This document shows positions 35,657 through 44,893 of a DNA stretch of 64,000 bases, in pieces (position 1 is the first letter of the stretch; each line of letters starts with the position of its first letter). The translations under genes and the position numbers were made by a program. Below the pieces are notes generated by a model. That model was not told where the DNA came from, made no database searches, and worked only from the letters and a program-made list of their open reading frames with translations. The stretch is from Streptomyces sp. T12 (GTDB taxonomy: Bacteria; Actinomycetota; Actinomycetes; Streptomycetales; Streptomycetaceae), in assembly GCF_028736035.1 (NCBI RefSeq), contig NZ_CP117866.1:8287001-8351000 (forward strand), given 5' to 3'.

Positions 35657-35812
35657 CGTCCCCTCCTCGGCCTCTTGCGTACCCGCTGCCCCGTCTCCTC
35701 GGACGTGCCGGATGTGACGGGGGTATGGCCCCGCGGGTCCCGCCCGAACCCCGCGGGCGGCACCTTCAGAGCAACATTTGAGGTTGGGACCCACACCCTG
35801 CGCCCCGCATCT

Positions 35813-35866
35813 CGCGAACGGCCGCCACGAAGTCGCTACCGCGAACGGCCACCGCAAGGTCGTACG
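35813..35866. repeat. 27-bp tandem repeat, two copies
   Basis: Two adjacent 27-bp units, each starting CGCGAACGGCC and ending in GTCG(C/T)TAC or close to it, about 21 of 27 positions alike. Located upstream of DUF692, downstream of the Pth2-like gene. Confidence 0.6.
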
Positions 35867-35885
35867 CGCGAGGCGCCGGGGATGT

Positions 35886-36617
35886 TCAAACGCCCGGCGT
35901 CCGCCGCAGCGCCGGATGATCGGCGACGACCGTGCACGACCCGGGCGCGATCTCCGTGAACCCCGCGTCACGGACCAACGGCAGCCCACTGGTCGTCAGC
36001 TCGGCCCAGCGCCCCGGCTGTGCGGTCCGTACGGCGAGCGGAAACCCCGCGTCGCGCCAGGCGTCCCGCTCCTCGTCCGACAGCTCCCACCAGGCGAGCT
36101 GCGCCGCGTGCCCCGCCTGCGCCATCGTCTTGCCGGCCGACATGTCGAGTTCGGGGTTCAGCCAGAGCACGGGCGCCGACGGATCGGCGTCCACGGGCCG
36201 CTCCGGATCGTCGAGGTCGGTCCCGGAGACCTGGAGCTTCGCCAGCTCCTTGGGCCACCCGTCCAGGGGCACGGGCGGGAACACCCGCACCTCGGCCGAC
36301 TTGCCGGTGACAGTGATACCCGGCAGCCCTTCGGCCCGCCGCCACTCCGCTCCACGGGCCCGCCGCACCACCTTGCGGATACGGGCGTCCTGCCAGTCCC
36401 GCACGGCCTCGGCCCACTCGCCTTCGCCGAGGGACCGCTCGTCGCTCAGCATGACCAGCACGGCGCGGGCAGCGGTTTCCAGGGCGTCCGTACGGGGCGG
36501 GGGAGCGGCCCGCTCGATGCGGACGACGAGGGGCAGCACGAACTGAGGTGCCTGGTCGCGCGTCGAAGGCTCGGTGCGAAAGGGGCTGGCGTCGGGAACG
36601 GAGGGATCACTGGTCAC
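35886..36617 (-). CDS. Peptidyl-tRNA hydrolase 2-like protein
   Basis: A 243-residue protein whose C-terminal half has [19 protein letters not shown], closely matching the Pth2 motif (xMxxGKxxAQxxHA), followed by [18 protein letters not shown] and [18 protein letters not shown]. The N-terminal ~110 residues ([30 protein letters not shown]) are an added domain. Activity on peptidyl-tRNA is inferred; Streptomyces has a canonical Pth elsewhere. The GTG at 36617 has GGAGG very close, so the start is uncertain. Divergent from the ABC gene. Confidence 0.7.
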   Translation of the reverse strand: MTSDPSVPDASPFRTEPSTRDQAPQFVLPLVVRIERAAPPPRTDALETAARAVLVMLSDERSLGEGEWAEAVRDWQDARIRKVVRRARGAEWRRAEGLPGITVTGKSAEVRVFPPVPLDGWPKELAKLQVSGTDLDDPERPVDADPSAPVLWLNPELDMSAGKTMAQAGHAAQLAWWELSDEERDAWRDAGFPLAVRTAQPGRWAELTTSGLPLVRDAGFTEIAPGSCTVVADHPALRRTPGV

Positions 36618-36672
36618 GTCCTCCAGTCTGCCAGGCGGAAGATCCGTTCTTCGGCGCGAGAGGATGAGCCCC

Positions 36673-37551
36673 ATGCAACGCGATCTTCGTCTGGACAACG
36701 TAGGCCGCCGCTACGGCATACGCGGCCCATGGGTCTTACGCGGCGTCCACCTCACCGTGCCCCCCGGCACGCTCATCCGCATCGACGGACCCAACGGCAC
36801 CGGCAAGTCCACCCTCCTGCGCCTGCTGGCCCGCATAGACGCCCCCTCCGAAGGCCGCGTCACCGGCCGCCCCCGCACCGCCTACGTCCCCGAGCGCTTC
36901 CCCACGGCCCTCCCCTTCACCGCCCTCGGCTACCTGACCCACCTCGGCACGGTCCACGGCCTCTCCCGGCCGGCGGCCACCCGTGCCGCCCTGGAGTGGC
37001 TCGACCGCTTCGGCGCCGCCCCTTACGCCCGTACGCCGATGGCCCAGTTGTCGAAGGGCAGCAGCCAGAAGGTCGCCGTCGTACAGGCCCTCCTCGCCGA
37101 ACCGGAGCTGCTCGTCCTGGACGAGGCGTGGACCGGCCTCGACGCCGACGCCCGCGCGGAGCTGGAGCGTGCCGTCGCCGAACGCACGGCGGGCGGCACC
37201 GCCGTGGTGTTCGTGGATCACGACCCGAGCCGCCTGGCGGGGGCGCCCGACGCGACGTACACCGTGCGCGACGCGGGCCTGGACCGCCGTACGGAACAGG
37301 TGCCTTCGGATCCCACCGGCCCGCACGTGATCGTCGTCGTCCAGGGCCCGCGGGGCGGACAGCTCCCCACCGATGTGCCCCGCACCGTCACCTCGGCCGA
37401 GGAACCCACGCCCGGCACCCACCGCCTCACCGTCCCCGCGTCCCACTCGGACGTCCTCCTGCGCATCCTGCTGACCGCCCGTCCGTCATGGCACGTGGTG
37501 AGCGTGAGCCAGGAGAGACCTGCCCAACCCGAAACCGAGAGCCGCCGATGA
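36673..37551 (+). CDS. ABC transporter ATP-binding protein with a TTA codon
   Basis: A 292-residue ATPase. Walker A GPNGTGKST, signature LSKGSSQK (in place of LSGGQ), Walker B LLVLDEAW and H-loop VFVDHD are in order within the first ~190 residues; the C-terminal ~100 residues are an added region. The ATG at 36673 is 9 nt from GAGAGG, while the ATG at 36664 touches it. Codon 22 (36736-36738) is TTA, which in Streptomyces needs the bldA tRNA. Its stop overlaps the start of the membrane partner (ATGA). Probably an exporter; substrate unknown. Confidence 0.85.
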   Translation: MQRDLRLDNVGRRYGIRGPWVLRGVHLTVPPGTLIRIDGPNGTGKSTLLRLLARIDAPSEGRVTGRPRTAYVPERFPTALPFTALGYLTHLGTVHGLSRPAATRAALEWLDRFGAAPYARTPMAQLSKGSSQKVAVVQALLAEPELLVLDEAWTGLDADARAELERAVAERTAGGTAVVFVDHDPSRLAGAPDATYTVRDAGLDRRTEQVPSDPTGPHVIVVVQGPRGGQLPTDVPRTVTSAEEPTPGTHRLTVPASHSDVLLRILLTARPSWHVVSVSQERPAQPETESRR

Positions 37552-38228
37552 CGCCGATGAACGCCCTCCTCCGCTACCAGGCCGCCCTGCTGGCCCGCTC
37601 GCAGCGCTGGCTGCCGCCGTTCATCCTGTACGCCGTCTTCCTCGGCGTCGGTGTGCAGAGCGGGCAGCCCGTGCTCGACTCGCTCGGCTACGCGGCCGCG
37701 GCCCTGCTGCCCGTCGCCGCCTGGCTGGTGCGGATCTGCGTCACCAACGAGCCGCCCGCCGCCCGCAGTTGTGTCTCCGCGGCCGTCGGCCCGGGGCGCG
37801 CGCACCTCGCCGCGCTGTTGGTGGCGCTGGCCGCGTCGGCGGCGCTCGGCACGGTGGCGACCGTCTTCGTGACCCTGATCAGCAACCCGGTCAGCGCCGA
37901 CCTCCAGACCCGAGTGCCACGGTGGCCCGCGGGCGCCGCCGGGCTGCTCGCCGCGCTGGCCTGCGCCCTGCTCGGCACCGCCGTCGGTGCCCTCACCACC
38001 TGGCCGCTGCTGCGCTCGACCGGCCGCGCGGTCCCCACGATGCTGCTCGCGGCCCTGATGTCGGTGGTGGTGACCGGCTCCCCGGCCCAGGCGGCGGTCA
38101 GCGGCCTGGTCACCGGCTCCCGCTCGGGCACGGTTCCCGTGCCCCTGCTGCCCCTGGCCGCGGCGGCCCTGCTCACGGCGGCGGCGATCGCCGCCGCCTG
38201 CGCGCTCACGTCCCGCAGGTCACCCTGA
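37548..38228 (+). CDS. ABC transporter membrane subunit
   Basis: A 226-residue polytopic protein with about six hydrophobic segments (PFILYAVFLGVGVQSGQPVL, LGYAAAALLPVAAWLVRIC, LAALLVALAASAALGTVATV and others). It lacks an EAA loop, so it is of the exporter or ABC-2-like kind. Start overlaps the ATPase stop by four bases. The last codons run into a triple 17-bp tandem repeat. Its expression would follow the TTA-containing ATPase gene. Confidence 0.75.
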   Translation: MTPMNALLRYQAALLARSQRWLPPFILYAVFLGVGVQSGQPVLDSLGYAAAALLPVAAWLVRICVTNEPPAARSCVSAAVGPGRAHLAALLVALAASAALGTVATVFVTLISNPVSADLQTRVPRWPAGAAGLLAALACALLGTAVGALTTWPLLRSTGRAVPTMLLAALMSVVVTGSPAQAAVSGLVTGSRSGTVPVPLLPLAAAALLTAAAIAAACALTSRRSP

Positions 38229-38267
38229 ACGGCAGGTCATCCTGAACGGCAGGTCACCCCGAACAGG
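38217..38267. repeat. 17-bp tandem repeat, three copies, across two stop codons
   Basis: Units AGGTCACCCTGAACGGC, AGGTCATCCTGAACGGC and AGGTCACCCCGAACAGG at 38217, 38234 and 38251. The first holds the permease stop (TGA 38226-38228); the third holds the stop and last codons of the convergent zinc-ribbon gene. Confidence 0.9.
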
Positions 38268-38445
38268 CCGTGCGCTGCGCCTCCTGCCACTCGCACACCG
38301 GGCAGAGCGTGATCCCCTTGTACGACTCCGGGTATTCCGTCGGCTCCCGGCACAGCACGCACTCCGCGTAGGGCGGCCCGTCAGCCTTGGGCGGCCTGGT
38401 CGCGTCGATCAGGCAGTAGTCGGTCGTGGGCTGTTCCTCGCTCAT
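38254..38445 (-). CDS. Small zinc-ribbon protein, 63 aa
   Basis: Two CxxC pairs at Cys29/Cys32 (ECVLCRE) and Cys48/Cys51 (TLCPVCEW) with about 15 residues between them fit a zinc ribbon. Two more Cys lie at 11 and 61. Otherwise acidic and without a signal peptide. Partner and function are unknown. Part of its 3' end lies in the 17-bp tandem repeat. Confidence 0.7.
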   Translation of the reverse strand: MSEEQPTTDYCLIDATRPPKADGPPYAECVLCREPTEYPESYKGITLCPVCEWQEAQRTACSG

Positions 38446-38485
38446 GCATCCAGCGTACGAGGCTCATGCCGCCGGCGAACGAGCG

Positions 38486-39340
38486 TCACCGCCGCCCGCG
38501 GGCGGCCCCGATCAGCTCGGAGACCTTGACGAACCGGAAGCCCTTCCCGCGCAGCTCGGGCACGACGCGCCGCACCACCCGCTCGGTCGTCGGAGCGGCA
38601 CTGAGCGTGCAGTGCAGGACGACCACGGACCCGGGCCGCACCCCGTCCAGCACCTCCTGGGCGACCGCGCGGGCGTCCGTCGCGAACGCGTCCCCGCTCA
38701 CCACGTCCCACTGCACGGCGGTGACACCCGCCGGGGTCAGCGCCTTCAGAGCACGCCGGTCGTAACAGCCGCCGGGAAACCGGAAGTACGGCATCGCGTC
38801 CCGCACCCCCACCTTCCGGAATGCGGCGTACGCCCGCTCCACATCCGCCCGCATCCGCTCCTCGGTGACGGTCGGCAGCCCGTAGCAGTCGTCGGTGAAG
38901 GCGTGGTGGCTGTACGAGTGGTTGGCGACCTCGAAGAGCGGGTCCCGCCCGATGGCCCGGGCCTGCCCCGGATACTGCTCGGCCCACCGGCCCGTCATGA
39001 ACACGGTCGCCGGCACCTTCAGCTCGCGCAGGGCCGCGACGAGCCCCGGATTGTCGAACCGCTCGCCGCTCGCCGCCCGGGGCCCCTGATCGGAGGTCAT
39101 GTCCGCGTCGAAGGTGAGCGCGACGGTCTTGTCCCGAGCGCGGGGGCCGTGCTCGAAGACGGGGGTCAGGCCGGCGGGGCCGGGCGCGAGGGTCGGAGGC
39201 CTGGCCGTGGGGGAGGAGGCGGCGGTGGCGCTGGGGGCCGGCAGGGGAGCGCGCGTCGCCTCGGGCGCACACGCGGCGAGTGCGCTCAGCGCCGCGCCCA
39301 GGGCGCAGACGGCCGTGACGCATCGTACAAGAGTGATCAC
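38486..39340 (-). CDS. Polysaccharide deacetylase lipoprotein
   Basis: A 284-residue lipoprotein (lipobox ALAAC, Cys24) with a NodB-homology domain. The catalytic Asp motif is VALTFDADMTSD, the metal pair is in ANHSYSHHAF, and RFPGGCYD and VVLHCTLS correspond to motifs 3 and 5. Expected to remove acetyl groups from a wall or surface glycan. The Asp residue pattern TFDAD differs from the TFDDG of the paralogs at 54-57 kb. Stands alone between a zinc-ribbon gene and the kinase. Confidence 0.88.
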   Translation of the reverse strand: MITLVRCVTAVCALGAALSALAACAPEATRAPLPAPSATAASSPTARPPTLAPGPAGLTPVFEHGPRARDKTVALTFDADMTSDQGPRAASGERFDNPGLVAALRELKVPATVFMTGRWAEQYPGQARAIGRDPLFEVANHSYSHHAFTDDCYGLPTVTEERMRADVERAYAAFRKVGVRDAMPYFRFPGGCYDRRALKALTPAGVTAVQWDVVSGDAFATDARAVAQEVLDGVRPGSVVVLHCTLSAAPTTERVVRRVVPELRGKGFRFVKVSELIGAARGRR

Positions 39341-39428
39341 CGCATGAAGATATGAGGATCAACTGGTCATATCGGCGCATCGGCAGGTGTGCCGGGTCCG
39401 TGTCACTCGCCCGGCGGGGCCGGGCTTC

Positions 39429-40925
39429 TCAGTCGGTGCGGGTGCAGGAGCCCGTCGGTGCGGTGGCCGGGGGGCGGCATTGGAGGGTGGAGTCGGTCGC
39501 GTCTGTGCTCAGGTAGCGGCCGAGGCAGGTGTTCGCCGTGGTGCGGCCGCGCTCGGCGCAGAAGGTCAGGGCGGCGCGGCCGTCGGTGAAGGGGCCGGGG
39601 GCGTAGATGACCCAGTAGCCGCCGCGCAGGGAGGCGTAGTCGTCGCTGCGCAGGACGGTCGCCTCCGGCACGGATCGGCGGATGGCGGCGAGTTGCCGGT
39701 CGCGGGCGGCGGTGCCCGAGGCGATGGGTTCGGAGTGGAGCTGGGCGATCCAGCGGCCTTCCGGCGTGCCGATGGGTGTGCGAGCGGGGGGCGTCGAGCC
39801 GGGAGTCGGTGAGGGGGACGGCTGCTGTGGTGTCGGGTTGGGGGCGGATCTCGTGACCGTCGGGGCCGTGGTGCCACCGGCCTTGTCGTCGCCGTCGCCG
39901 TCGGTGTCGCCGGGGCGCAGCGCGAAGACCAGGGCCGTCGCCGTGGCGATCACCAGCGCCGCGCTCGCGGCCACCACGAGTGGTGTACGGCGTCGAGGAC
40001 CCCGCGACTGCTGCGGAACCGTCGGGAGTGGGGTGTCCGGCCGGGTGGGGACGGGCGGCGGGGTCGGCATCCGGTGGTGCGGGGCGCCGGCGGTCAGTGT
40101 CGGCCGAGCCGGGTGCGGTGTCGCCCCCGCCGCCACCTCCGCCAGCATCGCGTCCAGCCGGGCGGCGTCCGGGCGGGCCGCCGGGTCGCGTACCAGCAGG
40201 GCGTCGAGCACCGGCGTCAGCGGGCCCGAGCGGGTCGGTGCCGGGAGCGGGGCGTCGAGTACGGCGGCCAGGGTGGCGAGGGTGGTGGGGCGGCGCAGGG
40301 GGCTGACGCCCTCCACGCACACGTACAGGACCACGCCCAGCGACCACAGGTCGGCGGCCGGGTCGTCGTCGTGCCCCCTGATCCGCTCGGGGGCCATGTA
40401 CTCGGGTGAACCGACCAGCTCGCCGGTGGCCGTGAGGGCCGTCGTGCCCTGCAGGGCGGCGATGCCGAAGTCGGTGAGGACGGCGTCGCCGTCGGGCCGC
40501 AGGAGGATGTTGGCGGGTTTGACGTCCCGGTGCTGGATGCCCGCCGCGTGCGCGGCCCGCAGCGCGGCGAGCACCTGGCGGCCGAGGCGGGCCGCCTCCA
40601 CCGGGGTCAACGGGCCGTCGTCCAGCCGACGTTGGAGCGAGATGCCCGGGACCAGCTCCATCACGATCCACGGATGCGGATCGGCGGCCACGATCTGATG
40701 AACCGTCACCACATGCGGATGGTTGAGCCGGGCCAGCGCCCGCGCCTCCCGCATCACCCGCTCGCGCACCAGGGCGACCGTGTCCGCGTCGGACCGGACC
40801 GCCTTGAGTGCGACCTCGCGGTGCAGCACCGTGTCGCGAGCCCGCCACACGGTGCCCATTCCGCCGCTGCCGAGCCGCTCCACCAGCTCGAACCGGCCGT
40901 CGACGACATCCCCCGGTGCGTTCAT
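39429..40925 (-). CDS. Membrane Ser/Thr protein kinase, PknB type
   Basis: A 498-residue kinase. Glycine loop LGSGGMGTVWRARD (19-31), Lys41 in VALKAV, catalytic loop HRDVKPANILL (132-142, Asp134) and DFG at 152-154 are all present, so activity is expected. A Pro/Thr-rich linker, one transmembrane helix (LVVAASAALVIATATALVFAL) and an extracellular domain of about 120 residues follow. The outer domain has several Cys and ends QCRPPATAPTGSCTRTD; it is not PASTA and I do not recognise it. Single-gene unit. Confidence 0.9.
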   Translation of the reverse strand: MNAPGDVVDGRFELVERLGSGGMGTVWRARDTVLHREVALKAVRSDADTVALVRERVMREARALARLNHPHVVTVHQIVAADPHPWIVMELVPGISLQRRLDDGPLTPVEAARLGRQVLAALRAAHAAGIQHRDVKPANILLRPDGDAVLTDFGIAALQGTTALTATGELVGSPEYMAPERIRGHDDDPAADLWSLGVVLYVCVEGVSPLRRPTTLATLAAVLDAPLPAPTRSGPLTPVLDALLVRDPAARPDAARLDAMLAEVAAGATPHPARPTLTAGAPHHRMPTPPPVPTRPDTPLPTVPQQSRGPRRRTPLVVAASAALVIATATALVFALRPGDTDGDGDDKAGGTTAPTVTRSAPNPTPQQPSPSPTPGSTPPARTPIGTPEGRWIAQLHSEPIASGTAARDRQLAAIRRSVPEATVLRSDDYASLRGGYWVIYAPGPFTDGRAALTFCAERGRTTANTCLGRYLSTDATDSTLQCRPPATAPTGSCTRTD

Positions 40926-40988
40926 GCGGCACAGGTTAGAGGACGCCGGAGAGGCGACCTCCGCTTGGGGAGGCGTGACGGGGGGAGG

Positions 40989-42389
40989 CTACTTGCGCCA
41001 GGGCCCCGTCACCGCGAACGTCGTACCCGGCGCGTAGCAGTTGACGTACATCGTCTCGCCGTCCGGCGAGAAGGTGACGCCGGCGAACTCGCCCCACTCC
41101 GGCTCTTCGGCCGTTCCCATGTTCTGGGCGTTGCGCGCCATCGCGTACACCTCGCCCTGCCGCGTCACCCCGAAGACGTGCTGGGCGCCGTTGCCGTCCT
41201 CGCACACCATCAGGCCGCCGCTGGGGGAGAGGCAGATGTTGTCCGGGGACTCGCCGGGGAGCTGCAGGTTCGTGTCGGGACCGAAGACGATCACCAGGGT
41301 GAGGCGGCGCGCGGTGGGGTCGTAGCGCCAGATCTGGCCGTAGTGGTCCGCCGCCGAGCCCTCCGCTCTGCGGGCGAAGGAGGAGACGAAGTAGACGTTG
41401 CGGCCGCCCCAGTAGCAGCCCTCCAGCTTCTGCGCGTGGGTGATGCCCTTCGGGCCGAAGTCCTGGTGGCGGATGGGGGTTTGGGCGGCGAGCGGGTCCG
41501 GTACGTCGACCCACTCGATGTTCTCGAAGCTCGCGCCCGTCTCCTGGATCGAGGAGAGGTCGGGGACCCCCGGCACGCGCATCGCCTGGAGGCGGCCGCC
41601 CGCGCGCAGGGTACCCAGGCTGCCGTGCGGCTGGTGGGGCAGGAAGCGGTAGAAGAGGCCGAAGGGCTTCTCGAAGGCGTCCTCGGTCTCGTAGACGATG
41701 CCGCGCCGTGGATCCACCGCGATCGCCTCGTGCTGGAAGCGGCCCATCGCGGCCAGCGGGACCGCGCCGGAGCGGTGCGGGTTCGCCGGGTCGACCTCGA
41801 AGATGAAGCCGTGGTCCTTGGTGTAGCCGTTGGTGCCCGCCCTGTCCTCGGTCTCCTCGCAGGTCAGCCAGGTACCCCAAGGCGTGGGCCCGCCCGCGCA
41901 GTTGACGGCCGTACCGGCGATGGCGACGCGCTCGGACAGGACCCGGTCACGCGAGTCCAGCGTCAGCGCCGTACAGCCGCCCTTGCCCGCCGGGTCGTAG
42001 GTGAGGCCCTCGACGGTCGGGACGGGGATTTTCGCGGTGACGCGGTTCTCGTGGTTGCGCACCAGGTGGACGCGGCCTGGCCGGCCGGCGGAACGCGCGG
42101 CGAAGGCGGACATGCCGTCGTGGTTGGAGGGGACCAGGCCCTCGCCGGAGCGGAGCCGGTCGCCCTCGCGGGAGAGGACCTGGTAGGAGAAACCTTTCGG
42201 CAGGTCGAGCAGGCCCTTTGGGTCGGGGACCAGCGGGCCGTATCCGGTGTGGCCCAGGTTCTGCGCGGCGGCGGTGCCCGCGAAGAGTTCGGTGAGTTCT
42301 CCGGCGAAGGCGATCGAGACGCCCAACGCGCCGGTGCGGGCGAGGAGCTGACGACGTGTCGTACGACCGACGGTCGTGTTCTCGGACAT
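40989..42389 (-). CDS. phoX: PhoX-type phosphatase, Tat-exported
   Basis: A 466-residue secreted protein. The twin-arginine signal is TRRQLLARTGALGVSIAF. The mature part has PTPWGTWLTCEETE, RFQHEAIAVDPRRGIVYETED and SPDNICLSPSGGLMVCED, characteristic of the PhoX (DUF839) calcium/iron alkaline phosphatases. Likely releases phosphate from organic phosphate outside the cell. No clear PHO box was seen upstream. Length is within the family range. Confidence 0.85.
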   Translation of the reverse strand: MSENTTVGRTTRRQLLARTGALGVSIAFAGELTELFAGTAAAQNLGHTGYGPLVPDPKGLLDLPKGFSYQVLSREGDRLRSGEGLVPSNHDGMSAFAARSAGRPGRVHLVRNHENRVTAKIPVPTVEGLTYDPAGKGGCTALTLDSRDRVLSERVAIAGTAVNCAGGPTPWGTWLTCEETEDRAGTNGYTKDHGFIFEVDPANPHRSGAVPLAAMGRFQHEAIAVDPRRGIVYETEDAFEKPFGLFYRFLPHQPHGSLGTLRAGGRLQAMRVPGVPDLSSIQETGASFENIEWVDVPDPLAAQTPIRHQDFGPKGITHAQKLEGCYWGGRNVYFVSSFARRAEGSAADHYGQIWRYDPTARRLTLVIVFGPDTNLQLPGESPDNICLSPSGGLMVCEDGNGAQHVFGVTRQGEVYAMARNAQNMGTAEEPEWGEFAGVTFSPDGETMYVNCYAPGTTFAVTGPWRK

Positions 42390-42479
42390 GGGGCAACCTT
42401 CCTGCTGGCGGACAGGAACTGTGACCCCGCCGTGTCTATCACCTGGTTCGAGTCGCGGGAACCACGCGCGTAGCGTGTG

Positions 42480-43310
42480 TCACTTCTGAAGGGGCTGTCC
42501 GGGCGTGGTGTCCGGCTCGGATTCCTTGATGGCCTCGTGGTCCGGCGGCGGCTGCGCACCCCTCTCCAGGAACCGCAGCAACTCCACCGGGATCGGCAGC
42601 ACCAGCGTGGAGTTCTTCTCCGCCGCCACCGCCATCACCGTCTGCAGCAGCCGCAGCTGGAGGGCGGAGGGCGCGTCGGCCATCTGGTGCGCGGCTTCGG
42701 CCAGCTTCTTGGAGGCCTGGAGTTCGGCGTCGGCGTTGATGACCCGGGCCCGCCGCTCACGGTCGGCCTCGGCCTGCCGGGCCATGGAGCGCTTCATCGT
42801 GTCCGGGAGGGACACGTCCTTGATCTCGACACGGTCGATCTGCACGCCCCAGCCGATCGCCGGGCTGTCGATCATCAGCTCCAGGCCCTGGTTGAGCTTC
42901 TCGCGGTTGGACAGCAGATCGTCCAGATCGCTCTTGCCGATGATCGAGCGCAGCGACGTCTGCGCCATCTGGGAGACCGCGAAGCGATAGTCCTCGACGT
43001 TGATGATCGCGGAGGCCGCGTCCACGACCTTGAAGTACACGACCGCGTCGACCCGCACGGTGACGTTGTCGCGGGTGATGCCCTCCTGTGCGGGCACGGG
43101 CATCGTCACGATCTGCATGTTGACCTTGTGGAGCCGGTCCACGGCGGGGACGATCAGCGTGAATCCCGGCTCGCGTACGGTGCCCCGCAGACGTCCGAGT
43201 CGCAGGATCACCCCGCGTTCATACTGCTTGACGACCCGCGCGGCAGCCGCGAGGTACACCAGTCCCGCCACGCCGACACCTACGGCCGCGCCCAGCAGCT
43301 CCTCGACCAT
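42480..43310 (-). CDS. SPFH/band-7 (slipin) membrane protein
   Basis: A 276-residue protein. An N-terminal membrane segment (LLGAAVGVGVAGLVYLAAAA) is followed by VVKQYERGVILRLGRLRG, the stomatin/slipin hallmark, and the SPFH domain through DVSLPDTMKRSMARQAEADRERRARVI. The C-terminal coiled-coil part (ADAELQASKKLAEAAHQM) supports oligomerisation. Family members scaffold membrane microdomains. GAGGAGG ribosome binding site 5 nt before the ATG. It is followed by a gene-poor gap and PhoX. Confidence 0.9.
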   Translation of the reverse strand: MVEELLGAAVGVGVAGLVYLAAAARVVKQYERGVILRLGRLRGTVREPGFTLIVPAVDRLHKVNMQIVTMPVPAQEGITRDNVTVRVDAVVYFKVVDAASAIINVEDYRFAVSQMAQTSLRSIIGKSDLDDLLSNREKLNQGLELMIDSPAIGWGVQIDRVEIKDVSLPDTMKRSMARQAEADRERRARVINADAELQASKKLAEAAHQMADAPSALQLRLLQTVMAVAAEKNSTLVLPIPVELLRFLERGAQPPPDHEAIKESEPDTTPGQPLQK

Positions 43311-43358
43311 GGCGACCTCCTCACCAAGAGGCCCGTTCCCTATGCTCCTGTAACGATA

Positions 43359-43410
43359 TGCCCGGTGTCTGGTCCGGGGCCATGGACGGCCCCGGACCAG
43401 ACACCGGGCA
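43359..43410. terminator. 23-bp perfect inverted repeat after the SulP gene
   Basis: Arms 43359-43381 and 43388-43410 are exact complements with the 6-nt loop ATGGAC. The arm starts TGCCCGGTGTCTGG. It lies 17 bp past the SulP stop and upstream of the SPFH gene. Confidence 0.88.
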
Positions 43411-43426
43411 AGGGGTCATACGCCGG

Positions 43427-44893
43427 TCAGGGCGCCGTCACCCGCACCGGTTCCGTCCCTGCCGCGCTGTGGCGCTCGGCCCAGGTCTCCAGGGCCGTAC
43501 GGCAGGCGTGGTCGAGGTGGTGCAGGCCGGACAGGTCCAGCTCCACCGGGCGGTCCTGGGGCAGGGCCTCCAGGCTGTCGAGGATCTTCGGCAGCCTGAG
43601 GAAGGTCGCGTTGCCCGACAGGTACGCCTGGATCGGTCCGGCGCCCTTGTCGATGACCTCCAGCTTCACGTGCGAGGCCTCCCAGGCGGTCTTGGCGACC
43701 GACAGGGCCAGACCGATGAGCACGCCCTCGAACATGTTCACCGCGACGATGGAGACGGCGGTGACGACGAGGATCAGCGCCTCGCCCCGGTGGCCCCGCC
43801 ACAGGGAGACGATCCCGCGGAAGGGGATCAGCTTCCAGCCCGCGTGGACCAGGATGCCGGCCAGTGCCGGGATCGGGATCAGCGCCAGGGCGGCGGGCAG
43901 CAGCGCCGCGAACAGCAGCAGCCACACGCCGTGCATGACACGGGACGCCTTGGTCTTCGCGCCCGCCTGGACGTTGGCGGAGCTGCGCACGATGACCGCG
44001 GTCATCGGCAGCGCGCCGAGCGCACCGCAGACCGCGTTGCCCGCGCCCTGCGCCATCAGCTCCTTGTCGTACTCGGTGCGCGGCCCGTCGTGCAGCCGGT
44101 CCACGGCCGCGGCGCTGAACAGCGACTCGGCCGACGCGATGAGCGTGAAGGCGACCATCGTGGCGAGCACGCCGACGTGTCCGAGCTCGCCGAAGGCGCT
44201 CAGGGACGGCGGCTGGATGGAGCCCAGCAGCCCCTTGACCTCGACGGTGGCGACGGGCAGGGAGAACACCACGGTCGCCAGGGTCGCCAGACCGACCGCG
44301 GCGAGCGGACCGGGAATCGTGCGCACCTTGCTCGGCATCCGCTTCCACAGCACCAGGACGGCGATGGTGCCGGCGCCCAGTCCGAGCGAGGCCAGCGCCC
44401 CGGTGTTCCCTACGGCCTCGGCGAGCGCGCCGGGAAGCCCGGCTATTTTCTCCAGGCCGGAGGCGGGCGCCTTGGCGTCCGCGACCGCGTAGAGCTGTCC
44501 GGCGATGAGCACAAGGCCGATGCCGGCCAGCATGCCCTCGACGACGGAGACCGAGATGGCCCGGAACCAGCGCCCCAGCTTCAGGGCGCCCATGAGGAGC
44601 TGGAGCAGGCCGGTGGCGAGCACGAGCACACCGAGGACCGGCAGCCCGAACTCCTGGACGGCCTCGAAGACCAGCACGGTCAGACCGGCGGCGGGCCCGG
44701 AGACCTGAAGGCTGCTGCCGCGCATCAGCCCGGTGACGATGCCGCCCACGATGCCGGTGACGAGCCCGAGCTCGGCCGGGACGCCGGAGGCGACGGCGAC
44801 GCCGACGCACAGCGGCAGCGCGACCAGGAAGACGACCAACGAGGCGGCGAAGTCCTGCCGCAGGTGGGGGAACTTGGTCATCATGGCGATCAC
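43427..44893 (-). CDS. SulP-family anion transporter (likely bicarbonate)
   Basis: A 488-residue transporter with 10-12 hydrophobic segments. FLVALPLCVGVAVASGVP and GLRGSSLQVSGPAAGLTVLV are typical of the SulP family core; the end (VELDLSGLHHLDHACRTALETWAERH) is a short STAS-like tail. GTG start overlaps the stop of carbonic anhydrase by four bases (GTGA). The fused gene arrangement points to bicarbonate uptake or pH balance rather than sulfate. A 23-bp hairpin ends the unit. Confidence 0.85.
   Translation of the reverse strand: MIAMMTKFPHLRQDFAASLVVFLVALPLCVGVAVASGVPAELGLVTGIVGGIVTGLMRGSSLQVSGPAAGLTVLVFEAVQEFGLPVLGVLVLATGLLQLLMGALKLGRWFRAISVSVVEGMLAGIGLVLIAGQLYAVADAKAPASGLEKIAGLPGALAEAVGNTGALASLGLGAGTIAVLVLWKRMPSKVRTIPGPLAAVGLATLATVVFSLPVATVEVKGLLGSIQPPSLSAFGELGHVGVLATMVAFTLIASAESLFSAAAVDRLHDGPRTEYDKELMAQGAGNAVCGALGALPMTAVIVRSSANVQAGAKTKASRVMHGVWLLLFAALLPAALALIPIPALAGILVHAGWKLIPFRGIVSLWRGHRGEALILVVTAVSIVAVNMFEGVLIGLALSVAKTAWEASHVKLEVIDKGAGPIQAYLSGNATFLRLPKILDSLEALPQDRPVELDLSGLHHLDHACRTALETWAERHSAAGTEPVRVTAP

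Noticed and set aside
42390..42479. PHO box before phoX
   Set aside because: No convincing pair of GTTCACC-like direct repeats was found in the 90-bp upstream gap.
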